Shown here: piece by piece, positions 9,459-18,629 of the stretch
Layout: every line of letters starts with the position of its first letter
How positions within the stretch are numbered: the first letter of the stretch is position 1
Assembly: GCA_046269235.1 (NCBI GenBank)
Contig: JBJZOS010000007.1
Coordinates: 62,001 to 126,000, forward strand
DNA from: Soonwooa sp032078105
GTDB lineage: Bacteria > Bacteroidota > Bacteroidia > Flavobacteriales > Weeksellaceae
Direction of reading: 5' to 3'
Length of the DNA stretch: 64,000 bases
The notes under the pieces: model-generated
What the model was told of the DNA's origin: nothing
Seen by the model: only the letters and a program-made list of their open reading frames with translations
The model's database searches: none
Position numbers and translations under genes: made by a program

Positions 9459-10892
9459 ATGAAAAATATTTTTAAAACCTTTTTAGGTCTAGCAATAGCA
9501 ATAACTACACTTAGCTCGTGTGAGAGGGACACCACGCTTCTTAATAACGATGAGAAGCATCCTTCTAGCTTAACCTCAGGGGTATTATTATCAATGGGGC
9601 AATACCAAGAGTTTTATTATATCGATAATCCAAGCGTTAATTTTAACAACTATAGATTTTTCACTCAGCAATGGTCAGAAACGACTTATACTGACGAAAT
9701 GAACTATAACCTAATTACACGTGCACAGCCTAGAGGACATTTTCAAAGAATGTATGTCTATAGTCTTAATAACTTTGTAAAAGCTCAAGAAGCATTATTA
9801 AAAGAAACCAATGACCCTGTTATTGCAAGTAATAAATGGGCTACCAATGAGATTTCACAAATTTTTGTGTGGGAAAATGTGGTAGACACATGGGGAGATG
9901 TCCCTTATACAGATGCTTTGAAAGCAAGCTCAGATGGTTTTGCGCCAAAATATGATGATGCAAGAGCAATTTATAATGACTTGGTAAAACGAATTGATTT
10001 CGCAATTACTAAAATAAATACTTCAGCAAAAGGCTATGAGGTTAATGATATTGCCTTTAAAGGTGATATGACTAAATGGAAGAAACTTGCAAACTCTATC
10101 AAATTGAGGTTAGCTCTTAATTTATCAGATGTGGATCCTGCCAAAGCAAAACAATTAGCTGAAGAAGCTATAGCATCAGGAGTCATGACTGCAACAGCAG
10201 ATTCCTACACTTTTGTATATGACGGCGTAACTTTTACAAATCCTTTATTTGATAATTTAGTAGCGTCAAACAGAGATGATTTTGTGCCTTCTGATGTTTT
10301 AATTAATATGATGAATACAAAAGTAGATCCTCGTAGAGATGTTTGGTTCACAAAAAAGGATGGCAAATTCATTGGAGGGATATATGGTTCTCCTACTGGC
10401 AATCCATATGCAAATTACTCTCATGTTGCTGATAGCTTTAAGAAATCTACCACAGCATCTAACCTACTTAGTTATTCAGAAGTGCTATTTATGAAAGCGG
10501 AAGCTGCCGCAAGAGGATTTAATGTAGGTGGAACCGCTGAAACATTTTATAACGCTGCAGTAACGGAGTCCATGACAGAATATGGTCTAACTTCAGAATC
10601 TGCAAGTGCTTATCTTGCTGCCAATCCTTATAACGCAAACAATTGGAAAAAATCAATTGGCGAAGAAGCGTGGGTGGCGATGTACAATAGAGCTTTTGCC
10701 GCTTGGAATTTCGTAAGAAGACTAGATACTCCGTCGTTAATTAATCCTCCTAATTCCAATGTTGCTGGAGTTCCGGTAAGAATGATTTATTCTGCTCAAG
10801 AATACACTTTAAATAGAGCCAATGTTACTGCAGCTGCCGCTAAAATCGGAGGTGATGCTGTAACAACTAAACTCTTCTGGGATAAAAATTAA
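9459..10892 (+). CDS. SusD/RagB-family nutrient-binding lipoprotein
   Basis: Outer-membrane lipoprotein that caps the SusC channel and binds the ligand. A signal peptide with lipobox (ITTLSSC, Cys about residue 21) is followed by a helical, TPR-like SusD fold with NKWATNEISQIFVWENVVDTWGD near residue 130, LAEEAIASG near 235 and SEVLFMKAEAAARG near 350, all typical of the SusD-like_2 group. Length 477 residues is normal. It begins 12 bases after susC, so the two are co-transcribed, and a strong terminator follows. The gene is intact although its partner is frameshifted. The ligand is not predictable; no glycosidase is encoded next to it. Confidence 0.9.
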   Translation: MKNIFKTFLGLAIAITTLSSCERDTTLLNNDEKHPSSLTSGVLLSMGQYQEFYYIDNPSVNFNNYRFFTQQWSETTYTDEMNYNLITRAQPRGHFQRMYVYSLNNFVKAQEALLKETNDPVIASNKWATNEISQIFVWENVVDTWGDVPYTDALKASSDGFAPKYDDARAIYNDLVKRIDFAITKINTSAKGYEVNDIAFKGDMTKWKKLANSIKLRLALNLSDVDPAKAKQLAEEAIASGVMTATADSYTFVYDGVTFTNPLFDNLVASNRDDFVPSDVLINMMNTKVDPRRDVWFTKKDGKFIGGIYGSPTGNPYANYSHVADSFKKSTTASNLLSYSEVLFMKAEAAARGFNVGGTAETFYNAAVTESMTEYGLTSESASAYLAANPYNANNWKKSIGEEAWVAMYNRAFAAWNFVRRLDTPSLINPPNSNVAGVPVRMIYSAQEYTLNRANVTAAAAKIGGDAVTTKLFWDKN

Positions 10893-10956
10893 TTTTTAAT
10901 AATCTAGCGTAATAAAACTAATTTCGAAGCTAGTACATTCCTATCAATTAAATTTT

Positions 10957-10989
10957 GAGCAATAGTAATTTTCACTATTGCTCTTTTTT
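10957..10989 (+). terminator. Rho-independent terminator after the SusCD pair
   Basis: GAGCAATAGT pairs with ACTATTGCTC across a 7-base loop and is followed by T6. Confidence 0.85.
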
Positions 10990-11100
10990 ATTCTTACTAA
11001 ATATATTACATTAATAATCAATTATTTAAATATAATTAGATGCTTTTTTTCAAATGTAATATTTTTGTAATTACAGGTGTCTTATTTATAAACCAGGAAA

Positions 11101-11549
11101 CATAACATCACTACACAAGTATTTCAAGAATCGATATATACACTCAAGGATGAGATGTATCGTTTTGCGAAAAGATTCCTTATGAGCGCCGATGAAGCGG
11201 AAGATGTAACGATGGAATTATTGATAAAGTTTTGGCAGAAAAAAGAAGAATTACTTTCTATAATGATCTGAAATCTTATGTATTAAGATGTGTGAAAAAT
11301 GAATGTCTCAACCGGCTGAAGCACCATGTTGTTAAACAAAATTTTGCACAATTAGAACATGGAAGATCCGAGCTTTATCAAATAGAAACCAATAATTTGA
11401 AAGAGCAAATCTTGAGATTCATCAATGATTTGCCAGAAAAACAAAAGATGGTCATCCACCTTAAAGATGTTGAGGAATACGACATTTCCGAGGTATGAAG
11501 TGACTCTTTTTTAAGACTCAACGGTCAGCGGATCACAAAATCCTAAAAT
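11101..11549 (+). pseudogene. Decayed ECF (sigma-70 family) RNA polymerase sigma factor
   Basis: Two adjacent frames together read as a Bacteroidota ECF sigma factor. The first gives TLKDEMYRFAKRFLMSADEA, then EDVTMELLIKFWQKKEELLS (region 2); the second gives NDLKSYVLRCVKNECLNRL and LPEKQKMVIHLKDVEEYDIS (region 4). A single missing base near 11260-11263 separates them. After SEV near 11497 the frame ends and region-4 remnants (RLN, then SADHKILK) appear in other frames, so there is at least one more lesion. No ATG exists in frame before MYRFAKRF (11155) although conserved-looking sequence extends upstream to about 11101, so the start is damaged as well. Confidence 0.85.
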
Positions 11550-11640
11550 GAAAATCAATTTTAAAAAATCAAGATCGAAGCTTATTAACCAAAAATTTTT
11601 AGTTTACATTTTTCACTCAAAACTATATTTTTCAAACAAA

Positions 11641-11667
11641 AAACACTCGAATCTTTGAGTGTTTTTT
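11641..11667. terminator. Bidirectional hairpin terminator
   Basis: AAACACTC pairs with GAGTGTTT, flanked by A-rich and T-rich runs on the two sides. It separates the sigma-factor remnant from the oppositely oriented DUF1572 remnant. Confidence 0.75.
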
Positions 11668-11668
11668 G

Positions 11669-12242
11669 TTATTGATTATTTTCAAGTTTTCTACGCATTT
11701 CTTCGCTAAAATGTTTTTGATGTTTCGGTTGCGAAAATTTTTCATCATTATAGACTTTCCAATGTCCTTTTGGGATAGATAGACTTTTCCAATTATTATT
11801 GGCAATCAACTTTCCTATGAAAACCATTTGCCCAACATGATAAGGATAATGTGCCAACTGTCTATTGATGGCTTCCAAAACCGTATGACCTTGGTTGCGA
11901 ATATAGATGATCTTATGCAAGTTATTTTCCGTAAAATCGTTTAATGCAGAAAAAAGATAAGTCCAGCCAGCATTCCATTTTTCTAACAGATCTGCTCGAG
12001 ATTTAATATCATTTTCAAACTCTGAGTCACGATTACGATTGTCTTTTTCGCCATCCGTTGTCAAAAAATCTGTCCAGCGCGACAACCCCAAGGGTGTTTT
12101 ACGATAATTGCAAGGCTGTTACTTTCTTCGTTATACCGCCAAAATAAAGCCTCGTCTGAAAGTTGTTGGAAGGTTTTTATCGCCAAGACTTTTGTAATAT
12201 TCGAACTGTTTTTTTAACACTGTCGAGATAATTGCTTTCCAT
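11669..12242 (-). pseudogene. Decayed DUF1572 (DinB-superfamily) protein
   Basis: Piecing frames together gives MESNYLDSVKK / QFEYYKSLGDK / FQQLSDEALFWRYNEESNS, then LAIIVKH / LSRWTDFLTTDGEKDNRNRD and on to the intact C-terminal part, a DUF1572 protein of about 190 residues. Three frame breaks are visible: an A7 tract (plus-strand T7 at 12209-12215), an A5 tract (T5 at 12174-12178), and a small deletion near 12092-12100 where the conserved WGNM segment should be. The C-terminal 140 residues remain open, including a histidine in HYPYHVGQMVFIGK, one of the DinB metal ligands. Members are metal-binding proteins of unknown substrate. Clearly inactivated unless the reads are wrong. Confidence 0.85.
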
Positions 12243-12695
12243 GATGTACGGATTTTCTTTAAAGATTTTTCCGTGATATCTCAAATACATTGGTAAAGCC
12301 GCCGAGCCATACCATTTGAAACTTTCATAAGCAAAAACACCTGCCATAACTGCGGGATCGGTTTCCATCATAGCATCAGCTTCATCAATACTTTTAACAT
12401 TAAAGTTAAAAACGTCACGATAATCTCTGTCGTTTTTATCAAAGAAAGGACCTGCCACAGACAGTTTGCCATCTTTTGCAAGCTTTCCAATATTATCAAG
12501 ATGTCCTCACATCAATTCTGACATTTTCTTTTTGTCGTCAATTTCAGTCGGAACAGTTTTCATTAGCACAATAACATAAGGACGAATGCCATATTGATCG
12601 GGACTAAGTGAATCCGCAAGCTTTTTATCGTAGTTCTTAGCCTATCCAACTGCAATTGCAAAGCCGATGTAGAATACGAATGTTAATAGTTTTTT
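12243..12695 (-). pseudogene. Decayed secreted YciI-like (YCII-family) protein
   Basis: One minus-strand frame reads KKLLTFVFYIGFAIAVG, stop, AKNYDKKLADSLSPDQYG, then VPTEIDDKKKMSELM, stop, GHLDNIGKLAKDGKLSVAG and PFFDKNDRDYRDVFNFNVKS, ending WYGSAALPMYLRYHGKIFKE. This is the YCII ferredoxin-like fold with a signal peptide. Two nonsense codons interrupt it (one before AKNYDKK, one in the MRGHLDN position). The expected ATG before the signal peptide is ATA, and its own stop is gone so that the frame runs into the ATG of the DUF1572 remnant. It was probably co-transcribed with that gene. Confidence 0.8.
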
Positions 12696-12787
12696 CCCTT
12701 TTATAATTGTGTTTTACTGTATATATAAGAAATCTGATAAGCTTAATAACACTCAAGATTTCTTTAATAGAAAAAGTATAATTAAAC

Positions 12788-13507
12788 TTAATGCTTATAC
12801 TCGTGGTCGATTTTAGTAACAATCTTTTCCATCTGTTGGATACACTTCGTATAATTACCAATTATCTGATCCACAGCCGAGAGATAAACTTTGCTTCTAT
12901 TCTTAATAGGGTCCGAAGAGATCATTTTTAAAAAATTGCCGTCTGGATAGTTTTGAACATGGTCAAAAAGAAAATCTGCATATTTTAATTTCTGAGATTT
13001 ATAAAAATCCGTCGAGGTTATTAAAAGCGGGACATCTTCCTCATAAAAATCTAAAATATCATTCTGAAGTTCTTCATTCTCAATAAAACCTATTTTACCA
13101 GAAGATTTAAAACCTTGATAACGCCCTTGATTACCATTAAACCCAGTAAAATTAAACATAAAATCTCGGTTAAGATGTATAGAATCCTGGCTGGCAACTT
13201 GACCATTCGGAATTCTTGCAATGTATCCAAAGAATTTTTTCTGATTTTTATATGCCTCCATATCGCCTTGCATTTTTGCAATATCGCTTCTCAAATCTTT
13301 TTTAATTCCGAGCAAAAAATGCTTTACTTCTTTCTGCTCATGTCGCTCTTCGCTCCAATTATGAAAAGCGATAGAAACCGATACTGCAAAGATGATAATG
13401 GCGATTTCCATACCAATTTCTTTAAGCTTATGGAGTACATTATGCTCTCTGGATTGTGCAGTGTCGTAGATTTTCTTTGTCGATTTAGCAACTTCTAATT
13501 CTGCCAT
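12788..13507 (-). CDS. Membrane-anchored protein of unknown function (DUF6090-like)
   Basis: A 239-residue protein with one clear membrane helix at residues about 30-48 (IGMEIAIIIFAVSVSIAFHNW), immediately followed by WSEERHEQKEVKHFLLGIKKDL. A short basic N-terminal tail, one helix ending in an aromatic residue and an E-rich juxtamembrane helix resemble the DUF6090 family common in flavobacteria. The remaining 180 residues would sit outside the cytoplasmic membrane. Function is unknown. The gene is intact and lies directly upstream, on the same strand, of the decayed YciI/DUF1572 pair with 92 bases between them. Confidence 0.6.
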   Translation of the reverse strand: MAELEVAKSTKKIYDTAQSREHNVLHKLKEIGMEIAIIIFAVSVSIAFHNWSEERHEQKEVKHFLLGIKKDLRSDIAKMQGDMEAYKNQKKFFGYIARIPNGQVASQDSIHLNRDFMFNFTGFNGNQGRYQGFKSSGKIGFIENEELQNDILDFYEEDVPLLITSTDFYKSQKLKYADFLFDHVQNYPDGNFLKMISSDPIKNRSKVYLSAVDQIIGNYTKCIQQMEKIVTKIDHEYKH

Positions 13508-13571
13508 GTTTAATAGTTTTATTTTTTTTACAAATATCTTTTAAAATTTTAAAACGTCAACTAAACTAGAC

Positions 13572-13599
13572 AAAAAAAAGCAAACCAAAAGGCTTGCTT
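13572..13599 (-). terminator. Terminator of the ridA/membrane protein unit
   Basis: Read on the minus strand, AAGCAAGCC pairs with GGTTTGCTT with one mismatch, followed by T8. The left arm overlaps the stop codon of the 151-residue gene. Confidence 0.65.
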
Positions 13600-14053
13600 A
13601 GTTATGATTAATCTGATTCTTTTTTGCTTCCGTTTTCTTTTTCCGTTCGTAGATAACCTCCACGATTTTCCCTCCAATCCAAGAGAAAGGGAAAAAGACT
13701 AGAAATATGGAAATTTTATAAAACGTGGGATGATAAGGATAGATAATAATATCAAGCATCGCGATGAAAAGCATGATAAAACCTATCAAAATAGCATAAG
13801 CAACTTTTGCATATTTAACGATAAGAGCCGTTACAACGCCGCCGACACTTACACCAAGTCCACCGAAAAATAACAGAGCTGCAAAAAAGCTTTCCTGCTC
13901 CTTAACCGCAATTAATTGTTGTTTCCAATGCTCAAATGGCGCCCATTCTTCATAGTTAATCCAGCTTGGGTTAATTCGTATCCCTAGCGAAATAATGAGT
14001 CCTGCTACAACAAGCCCACAGATAACACCAAATAAGTTTCTAAAAAAATTCAT
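13598..14053 (-). CDS. Small integral membrane protein, unknown function
   Basis: A 151-residue protein with four predicted helices (FFRNLFGVICGLVVAGLIIS, then FFAALLFFGGLGVSVGGVV, then two further helices after residue 80) and a lysine-rich C-terminal tail. A glycine-rich helix pair flanks a short extracytoplasmic loop. No family is recognised with certainty. Its ATG overlaps the stop codon of ridA (TAATG on the minus strand), so it is translationally coupled to ridA. Confidence 0.6.
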   Translation of the reverse strand: MNFFRNLFGVICGLVVAGLIISLGIRINPSWINYEEWAPFEHWKQQLIAVKEQESFFAALLFFGGLGVSVGGVVTALIVKYAKVAYAILIGFIMLFIAMLDIIIYPYHPTFYKISIFLVFFPFSWIGGKIVEVIYERKKKTEAKKNQINHN

Positions 14054-14433
14054 TAATCAGCGTGTGCAATCATAGAAATTTCTACATCTACATTTTTAGG
14101 AAGACAGGACACTTGCACTGTTTCTCTAGCTGGGAAGGCAGCAGCATCTAGGTAAGACGCGTAGATATCATTCATCACAGCAAAGTCGTCCATACTTTTT
14201 AAGAAAATTGTTGCTTTAACAACGTGGCTAAATGTCAAACCAGCTTCTGTTAATATCGCTTCTAAGTTTTTCATCACTTGATGCGTACTTTTTTCGATAC
14301 CTTCAGCCAATTTTCCTGTTTGAGGATCAACTGGGATCTGTCCCGAAATATAGAGTATGCCATTTGCCATAATAGCTTGAGAATAAGGACCAATCGCGCC
14401 TGGCGCTTTATCTGTATTGATGATTTTCTTCAT
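14053..14433 (-). CDS. ridA: RidA family enamine/imine deaminase
   Basis: Hydrolyses reactive 2-aminoacrylate and related enamine/imine intermediates to ketoacids and ammonia, protecting PLP enzymes; cytoplasmic trimer. The 126 residues contain the family hallmarks KAPGAIGPYSQAI at the N terminus, LYISGQIPVDPQTG, and the C-terminal FPARETVQVSCLPKNVDVEI, with the arginine that binds the substrate carboxylate. Length and start are standard. Coupled to the downstream 151-residue membrane protein gene by a stop/start overlap. Confidence 0.95.
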   Translation of the reverse strand: MKKIINTDKAPGAIGPYSQAIMANGILYISGQIPVDPQTGKLAEGIEKSTHQVMKNLEAILTEAGLTFSHVVKATIFLKSMDDFAVMNDIYASYLDAAAFPARETVQVSCLPKNVDVEISMIAHAD

Positions 14434-14479
14434 AGTTTAATGTTGATTTCGCTTACAAATCTAAGCATTTTTATCAATT

Positions 14480-17065
14480 TTAGAAGCTACTTCTTGGTTG
14501 GGTAAAGCTTCGATCTTTGTATTTAATAGCATCGCTCAAGATATTGGCTTTAATACCGATAAAGAAGTCATAGACTTTGTAAACACCGAAAGGCACCCAG
14601 TTGAAGCTAATCGTAAAGCTTCGTTGATCACGAGAAAAACCTAATGATGCTTGTGATATTTCTTTTGATATAAAGTCGTAAGATGCCCGACCTGTTATAT
14701 TCCAAAAAGGTGTCAGCTTGATGTTTCCATCTAATCCTGCGGTTGCCATTTTGGTTCCGAATAATGACAAGCCTCTTGTATAAGCATAATTTGCATTAAT
14801 TCGTAAACTCCAAGGTTGTGTAAATCTCGCATAATTATCCTCATCAAAATAATACTCTTCGTTACGGATTTCACCTTTCTTTTTATAAATTTTGCCTAGC
14901 TCCTCTTTCTTACCAAAAATCTCATCGCTTAATGAATAACCTAACTGCAAATTAAAGCCTTGCAAACTGAAATGTCCAAAATCTTCTGTACGCACGCCAT
15001 TATTACCTGTCGCATCATATAGAATTTTGTAAGGTTCTAAAGTTAACATCGTATTAACCGTCAACTTACTATTAAAGAAAGACGACTGAGAGCTAACACT
15101 AATCACCGACCATTTGTTCTTATCTGCTGCAAAGTTGTAGTTACCAGAAATGTTTAAGTTTTCAAAAATCTTAAGTTTTTTAACACCAGTTGAGTCTGAC
15201 TTAGACTTCACTTTCATTTCTAAATTATTAGCGATATTAAAACCAATACTTTGTGTAAGTCCTGCACTTGGCGCACCATAAATACCACCTTCAAAAATAG
15301 AATAGGTAGTCATTTCGCCGCGAGATCCATAAAACGCTCGGTAATAGCCCCAATTTTTAGCAGCAAAATCTGGCGTATAATTGAAACTAACACTTGGTGT
15401 CACCATGTGTCGAATCGCCTCTATAGTTGATCCTTTTTTAAAGTTTAAAAACTTATAAAGTACGGTTTGCAAACTCGCCGAAGTATTGAAGGTTGAAAAT
15501 CCAGCAAACTGATTTTTAGTAATATTATCAACTTTATCTGTCAATACATTGTAACGCTTCTCAATTGTTTTCGTTGTTAAAACATTATCAACATTTGCAC
15601 TAATAGTAAAAGTCAAATATTTAGCAATACTCGTATTGCTCGACAAGGCAATATTATTACGAAGCCCCGTCTTCATGTCTTTCCACATTTGATCTTTGAA
15701 CAACTCCTCCTCTTTTGTTTGCACATAATTGGTCATCGACAAACCAGTGTTGACCGTTAGATTTTCCAAAAGTCCAGTTCGCATACCAGTTTTTGGTTTA
15801 AATAAATAGAACTGACTCATAGCCACCGTTAAATCTGGCAAACGAATATCCGTAACTCCTGTCGCAAAATTCTGTGAATAAGTTGCATTGGCATTAATAG
15901 TAATCGGCAAATTCAAAAAACGCTTCTGAATACTAACCCTAGAGGTTTGATTTGTTTTTAGATTTTCGTTATTGTAAATATAATTGTTGTTCAAAAGGTT
16001 ACTATAGAACTTTTGACTCGTGATATCTACTGCCGCATTAAAAGTAAATAACGGATTGGCTTTATTATCCTGCGTGTGCGTCCAAGCAATTTTATAGGTT
16101 GACGATCGCGAATAGTCGTCCAAACCTTTTATCCCTCTAACAATAGTCCCAATCTCCGCATTGAAACGTCCACTGTAACGGTATTTTTTGAGGTAATTCA
16201 TCTCTGGGCGAAGATTCCAGCTACCTTTTGTATAAAGATCCGATAGAATTTTTAAATCAAAATGTTCTCCAATAGGTTGATAATAGCCAAGACCGTTTAA
16301 GAAAAAACCAACATCCTGACGCTCTCCAAAACTCGGTATCAAAATACCAGCAGAACGTTTTTCCGAAAATGGCAAAATCGCAAATGGCATTACCAAAGGT
16401 GTTGGCACCTGCTCAATGTACATCTGGATTGGCCCTGTGATAACCTGAGAACTTTCTTTACCTTTTACTAATTTAATATTCGGAGCTAGTAAATAATAAT
16501 CCGCAATCGTATCCTTCTTCTGAATAAAATAAGTATCTGTCGTATATTTTCCGTTTCTCATAAAGAACACAGAGTCGTTATACTTTTTGGTTTTTTGCGC
16601 TACAATAACGCCTTCACTCTCTTCTGTTCTGGCATTAAAAGCAACCGCTTGTTTGGTTTTATAATCGTAGATAACCTCGTCGTACTCATACTTTTTACCA
16701 GCTTGTGTAGCGACCGCAGGTTCTTTAACCCGACCTTTCTCGTCCAGACCTCCACGCGCATATATTTTACTATTCGACCAATCGATTCGAATATAGTCAG
16801 CATCAATCTGCATATCTTGGTAGATGACCTGTGCATTTTTTTCGAGGAAGGTTTGTTTTGTGGAAAAAGAATTGCGTTCTACATCGGCTTTTGTTTTAAC
16901 AATGCCCTCTAATTGCTCCTTTGCAGGAATCGTATCATTCTTACGAATGGTATCTTGTTTCGTCCCAATTTCAATAGTTTTAATAGGCTTTTGTTGTGCT
17001 AAAAAACTGTTAAAAATTAGGAAAATTAAAAATAGTGGTATATTTTTGAAAATGCTTTTGCCCAA
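14480..17065 (-). CDS. lptD: LptD-like LPS-assembly outer-membrane protein (Bacteroidota type)
   Basis: Inserts lipopolysaccharide into the outer leaflet of the outer membrane. The 861 residues start with a signal peptide, then an OstA/LptA-like beta-taco segment (about residues 65-200, with NAQVIYQDMQIDADYIRIDW), and continue into a long aromatic-rich barrel with alternating hydrophobic residues, ending with a terminal strand FTISFNWVPFGVYKVYDFF. The motif PLVMPFAILPFSEKRSAGIL joins the two parts and is typical of the Bacteroidota LptD family. It is divergently arranged with the amidase, 51 bases apart, so a shared control region is likely. Confidence 0.88.
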   Translation of the reverse strand: MGKSIFKNIPLFLIFLIFNSFLAQQKPIKTIEIGTKQDTIRKNDTIPAKEQLEGIVKTKADVERNSFSTKQTFLEKNAQVIYQDMQIDADYIRIDWSNSKIYARGGLDEKGRVKEPAVATQAGKKYEYDEVIYDYKTKQAVAFNARTEESEGVIVAQKTKKYNDSVFFMRNGKYTTDTYFIQKKDTIADYYLLAPNIKLVKGKESSQVITGPIQMYIEQVPTPLVMPFAILPFSEKRSAGILIPSFGERQDVGFFLNGLGYYQPIGEHFDLKILSDLYTKGSWNLRPEMNYLKKYRYSGRFNAEIGTIVRGIKGLDDYSRSSTYKIAWTHTQDNKANPLFTFNAAVDITSQKFYSNLLNNNYIYNNENLKTNQTSRVSIQKRFLNLPITINANATYSQNFATGVTDIRLPDLTVAMSQFYLFKPKTGMRTGLLENLTVNTGLSMTNYVQTKEEELFKDQMWKDMKTGLRNNIALSSNTSIAKYLTFTISANVDNVLTTKTIEKRYNVLTDKVDNITKNQFAGFSTFNTSASLQTVLYKFLNFKKGSTIEAIRHMVTPSVSFNYTPDFAAKNWGYYRAFYGSRGEMTTYSIFEGGIYGAPSAGLTQSIGFNIANNLEMKVKSKSDSTGVKKLKIFENLNISGNYNFAADKNKWSVISVSSQSSFFNSKLTVNTMLTLEPYKILYDATGNNGVRTEDFGHFSLQGFNLQLGYSLSDEIFGKKEELGKIYKKKGEIRNEEYYFDEDNYARFTQPWSLRINANYAYTRGLSLFGTKMATAGLDGNIKLTPFWNITGRASYDFISKEISQASLGFSRDQRSFTISFNWVPFGVYKVYDFFIGIKANILSDAIKYKDRSFTQPRSSF

Positions 17066-17116
17066 ATCAGTACATCTGTAATTCGGGTCAAAATTAATTA
17101 ATTTTTAAAAATTAAT

Positions 17117-18412
17117 ATGTTTACTAAAGAATTTTATTCCAAAAAATATATTAGCATACTTCTAGTATTGCTTTCAGTCTTAGGTTTTAGCCAGAAAAAA
17201 TTCACTGTTGTATTGGATGCAGGACACGGTGGATCGGACATTGGCGCTAACAGAAACTATAGCGACCTCGGGCGAGTACAAGAAAAAGATATCACCTTGG
17301 GCGTTGTTTTAAAATTGGGCAAAATGCTCGAAAAAAACAAAGATTTCAAGGTTATCTATACAAGAAAGATTGACGAATATCCTTCTCTGACTTCCAGAAC
17401 CGACCTTGCTAACCGAAATAAAGCGGACTTTTTTGTATCCATACACGTCAACTCTTCGCCAGGAAGTAACATTACAACTCAAGGTACCGAAACTTTTGTA
17501 CAAGGCCCTAACCAAAACAAAGCGAACCTAGAAGTTGCAAAAGCGGAAAACGAAGTGATTTTCTTAGATGAAAATGACAAACAAAATTTCGCCAACTATG
17601 ACCCACGTTCTCCAGAATCTCTAATTGCTTTAAAAATTCAGCAGAGTAAATATCTGGAAGCTAGTCAATGGCTAGGTGGACTTATCGAAGAAAATTTTGT
17701 AAAAGATAACAAACGCTTTTCTCGTGGTGTAAAACAAGCAGATCTACACGTACTCAGAAAAAATGCGATGCCGTCAGTACTTGTAGAAACTGGATTCGTT
17801 AACAATTATGACGACGCGGCTTATCTTTCTTCGGAGAAAGGTCAAAAAGAAGTTGCAGAAAGTATTTACAAAGCTTTATTAGATTACAGAAAAGCGATGA
17901 ATGGAGGATTCGCTGCAGCAAAAGAACCAGAACCAGTGAAACCAGCTGAGATCCCAATGAAAAATGATTTCAGAATCTTGTTGATGAGCACTGCGACACG
18001 TTATAACGAAAATGATGCCGCTTTAAAAGGTTTAAATTATATTTTACCAATCAAAGAAAACAACGTTTACAAGTATTATTACGCTGTTACAAATCTTGCA
18101 TCGGTACGAGACAACAATCTTAAAACTGCTAAAGATGCAGGTTTCAGAAATGCAATGGCAATCAGTTTCTTACCTAATCAGACGTTAGGATTTGGATATT
18201 ATACGCTAGAAGTAGCCGTTACTGAGGATAAATTAAAAAGCGATTCTTATCTTCTAAAAACCCTAAAAGATGTAGAAAGAACAAAAGAAAAAGGAATTTT
18301 TTACTACACTTATGGTAAATATAAAACTTTGGAGGACGCTGTTGCCGCAAAAAAAGACATTGAAAATAAAGGCATTAAGAATTCTATCATTCAAAAAGTC
18401 TTGAAAAACTAA
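17117..18412 (+). CDS. N-acetylmuramoyl-L-alanine amidase
   Basis: Zinc-dependent cell-wall amidase (Amidase_3 family, AmiA/B/C type) that cleaves the lactyl-amide bond between MurNAc and the stem peptide; acts in the periplasm during daughter-cell separation. A signal peptide precedes VVLDAGHGGSDIGANR, with the first zinc ligand H37; KADFFVSIHVNSSPG holds another zinc His; VLVETGFVNNYDDA carries the catalytic Glu near residue 222. A linker leads to a C-terminal 140-residue region containing a repeat (KTAKDAGFRNA / LKDVERTKEKGIFYY) that resembles a SPOR-like peptidoglycan-binding fold. Divergent from lptD. Confidence 0.9.
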   Translation: MFTKEFYSKKYISILLVLLSVLGFSQKKFTVVLDAGHGGSDIGANRNYSDLGRVQEKDITLGVVLKLGKMLEKNKDFKVIYTRKIDEYPSLTSRTDLANRNKADFFVSIHVNSSPGSNITTQGTETFVQGPNQNKANLEVAKAENEVIFLDENDKQNFANYDPRSPESLIALKIQQSKYLEASQWLGGLIEENFVKDNKRFSRGVKQADLHVLRKNAMPSVLVETGFVNNYDDAAYLSSEKGQKEVAESIYKALLDYRKAMNGGFAAAKEPEPVKPAEIPMKNDFRILLMSTATRYNENDAALKGLNYILPIKENNVYKYYYAVTNLASVRDNNLKTAKDAGFRNAMAISFLPNQTLGFGYYTLEVAVTEDKLKSDSYLLKTLKDVERTKEKGIFYYTYGKYKTLEDAVAAKKDIENKGIKNSIIQKVLKN

Positions 18413-18419
18413 AAAAAGA

Positions 18420-18451
18420 TTTGCAAGAAATAAAAAAAGTATCTACTTTTG
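18420..18451 (+). promoter_or_regulatory. Bacteroidota promoter for tRNA-Glu copy 1
   Basis: TTTG at 18420-18423 and TACTTTTG at 18444-18451, a 20-base spacer, match the -33 TTTG / -7 TAnnTTTG consensus. The tRNA starts 20 bases after the -7 box. Confidence 0.7.
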
Positions 18452-18470
18452 CAACCACAAAAAAACGAAT

Positions 18471-18542
18471 GGCCTATTCGTCTAGTGGTAAGGACTCCAG
18501 GTTTTCATCCTGGCAACAGGGGTTCGATTCCCCTATAGGCTA
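18471..18542 (+). tRNA. tRNA-Glu(UUC), copy 1
   Basis: Acceptor GGCCTAT pairs with ATAGGCT (first pair a G-T wobble). The anticodon stem CCAGG/CCTGG closes the loop TTTTCAT with anticodon TTC. T arm GGGGTTCGATTCCCC. The CCA tail is not encoded. It differs from the two downstream copies in the acceptor and anticodon stems. Confidence 0.95.
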
Positions 18543-18579
18543 CGAAAATTTAATTTTGAAAAAAAATCTACAAAAAGAT

Positions 18580-18609
18580 TTTGAAGTTTAAAAAATATTC
18601 ATATCTTTG
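18580..18609 (+). promoter_or_regulatory. Bacteroidota promoter of rpsT copy 1
   Basis: TTTG at 18580-18583 and TATCTTTG at 18602-18609 with an 18-base spacer: a near-ideal Bacteroidota promoter. Copied with small changes in front of the second rpsT. Confidence 0.8.
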
Positions 18610-18629
18610 CAGTCAATTTTTAGAAAGTT

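Noticed and set aside
12092..12216. Sequencing error as the only reason for the frame breaks in the DUF1572 region
   Set aside because: The neighbouring YciI-like remnant has nonsense codons and lost start and stop codons, which homopolymer errors do not produce; errors may add to the picture but cannot explain it fully.
12637..12861. 74-residue minus-strand frame overlapping the DUF6090-like gene
   Set aside because: Overlaps the real gene in another frame and has no protein-like pattern.
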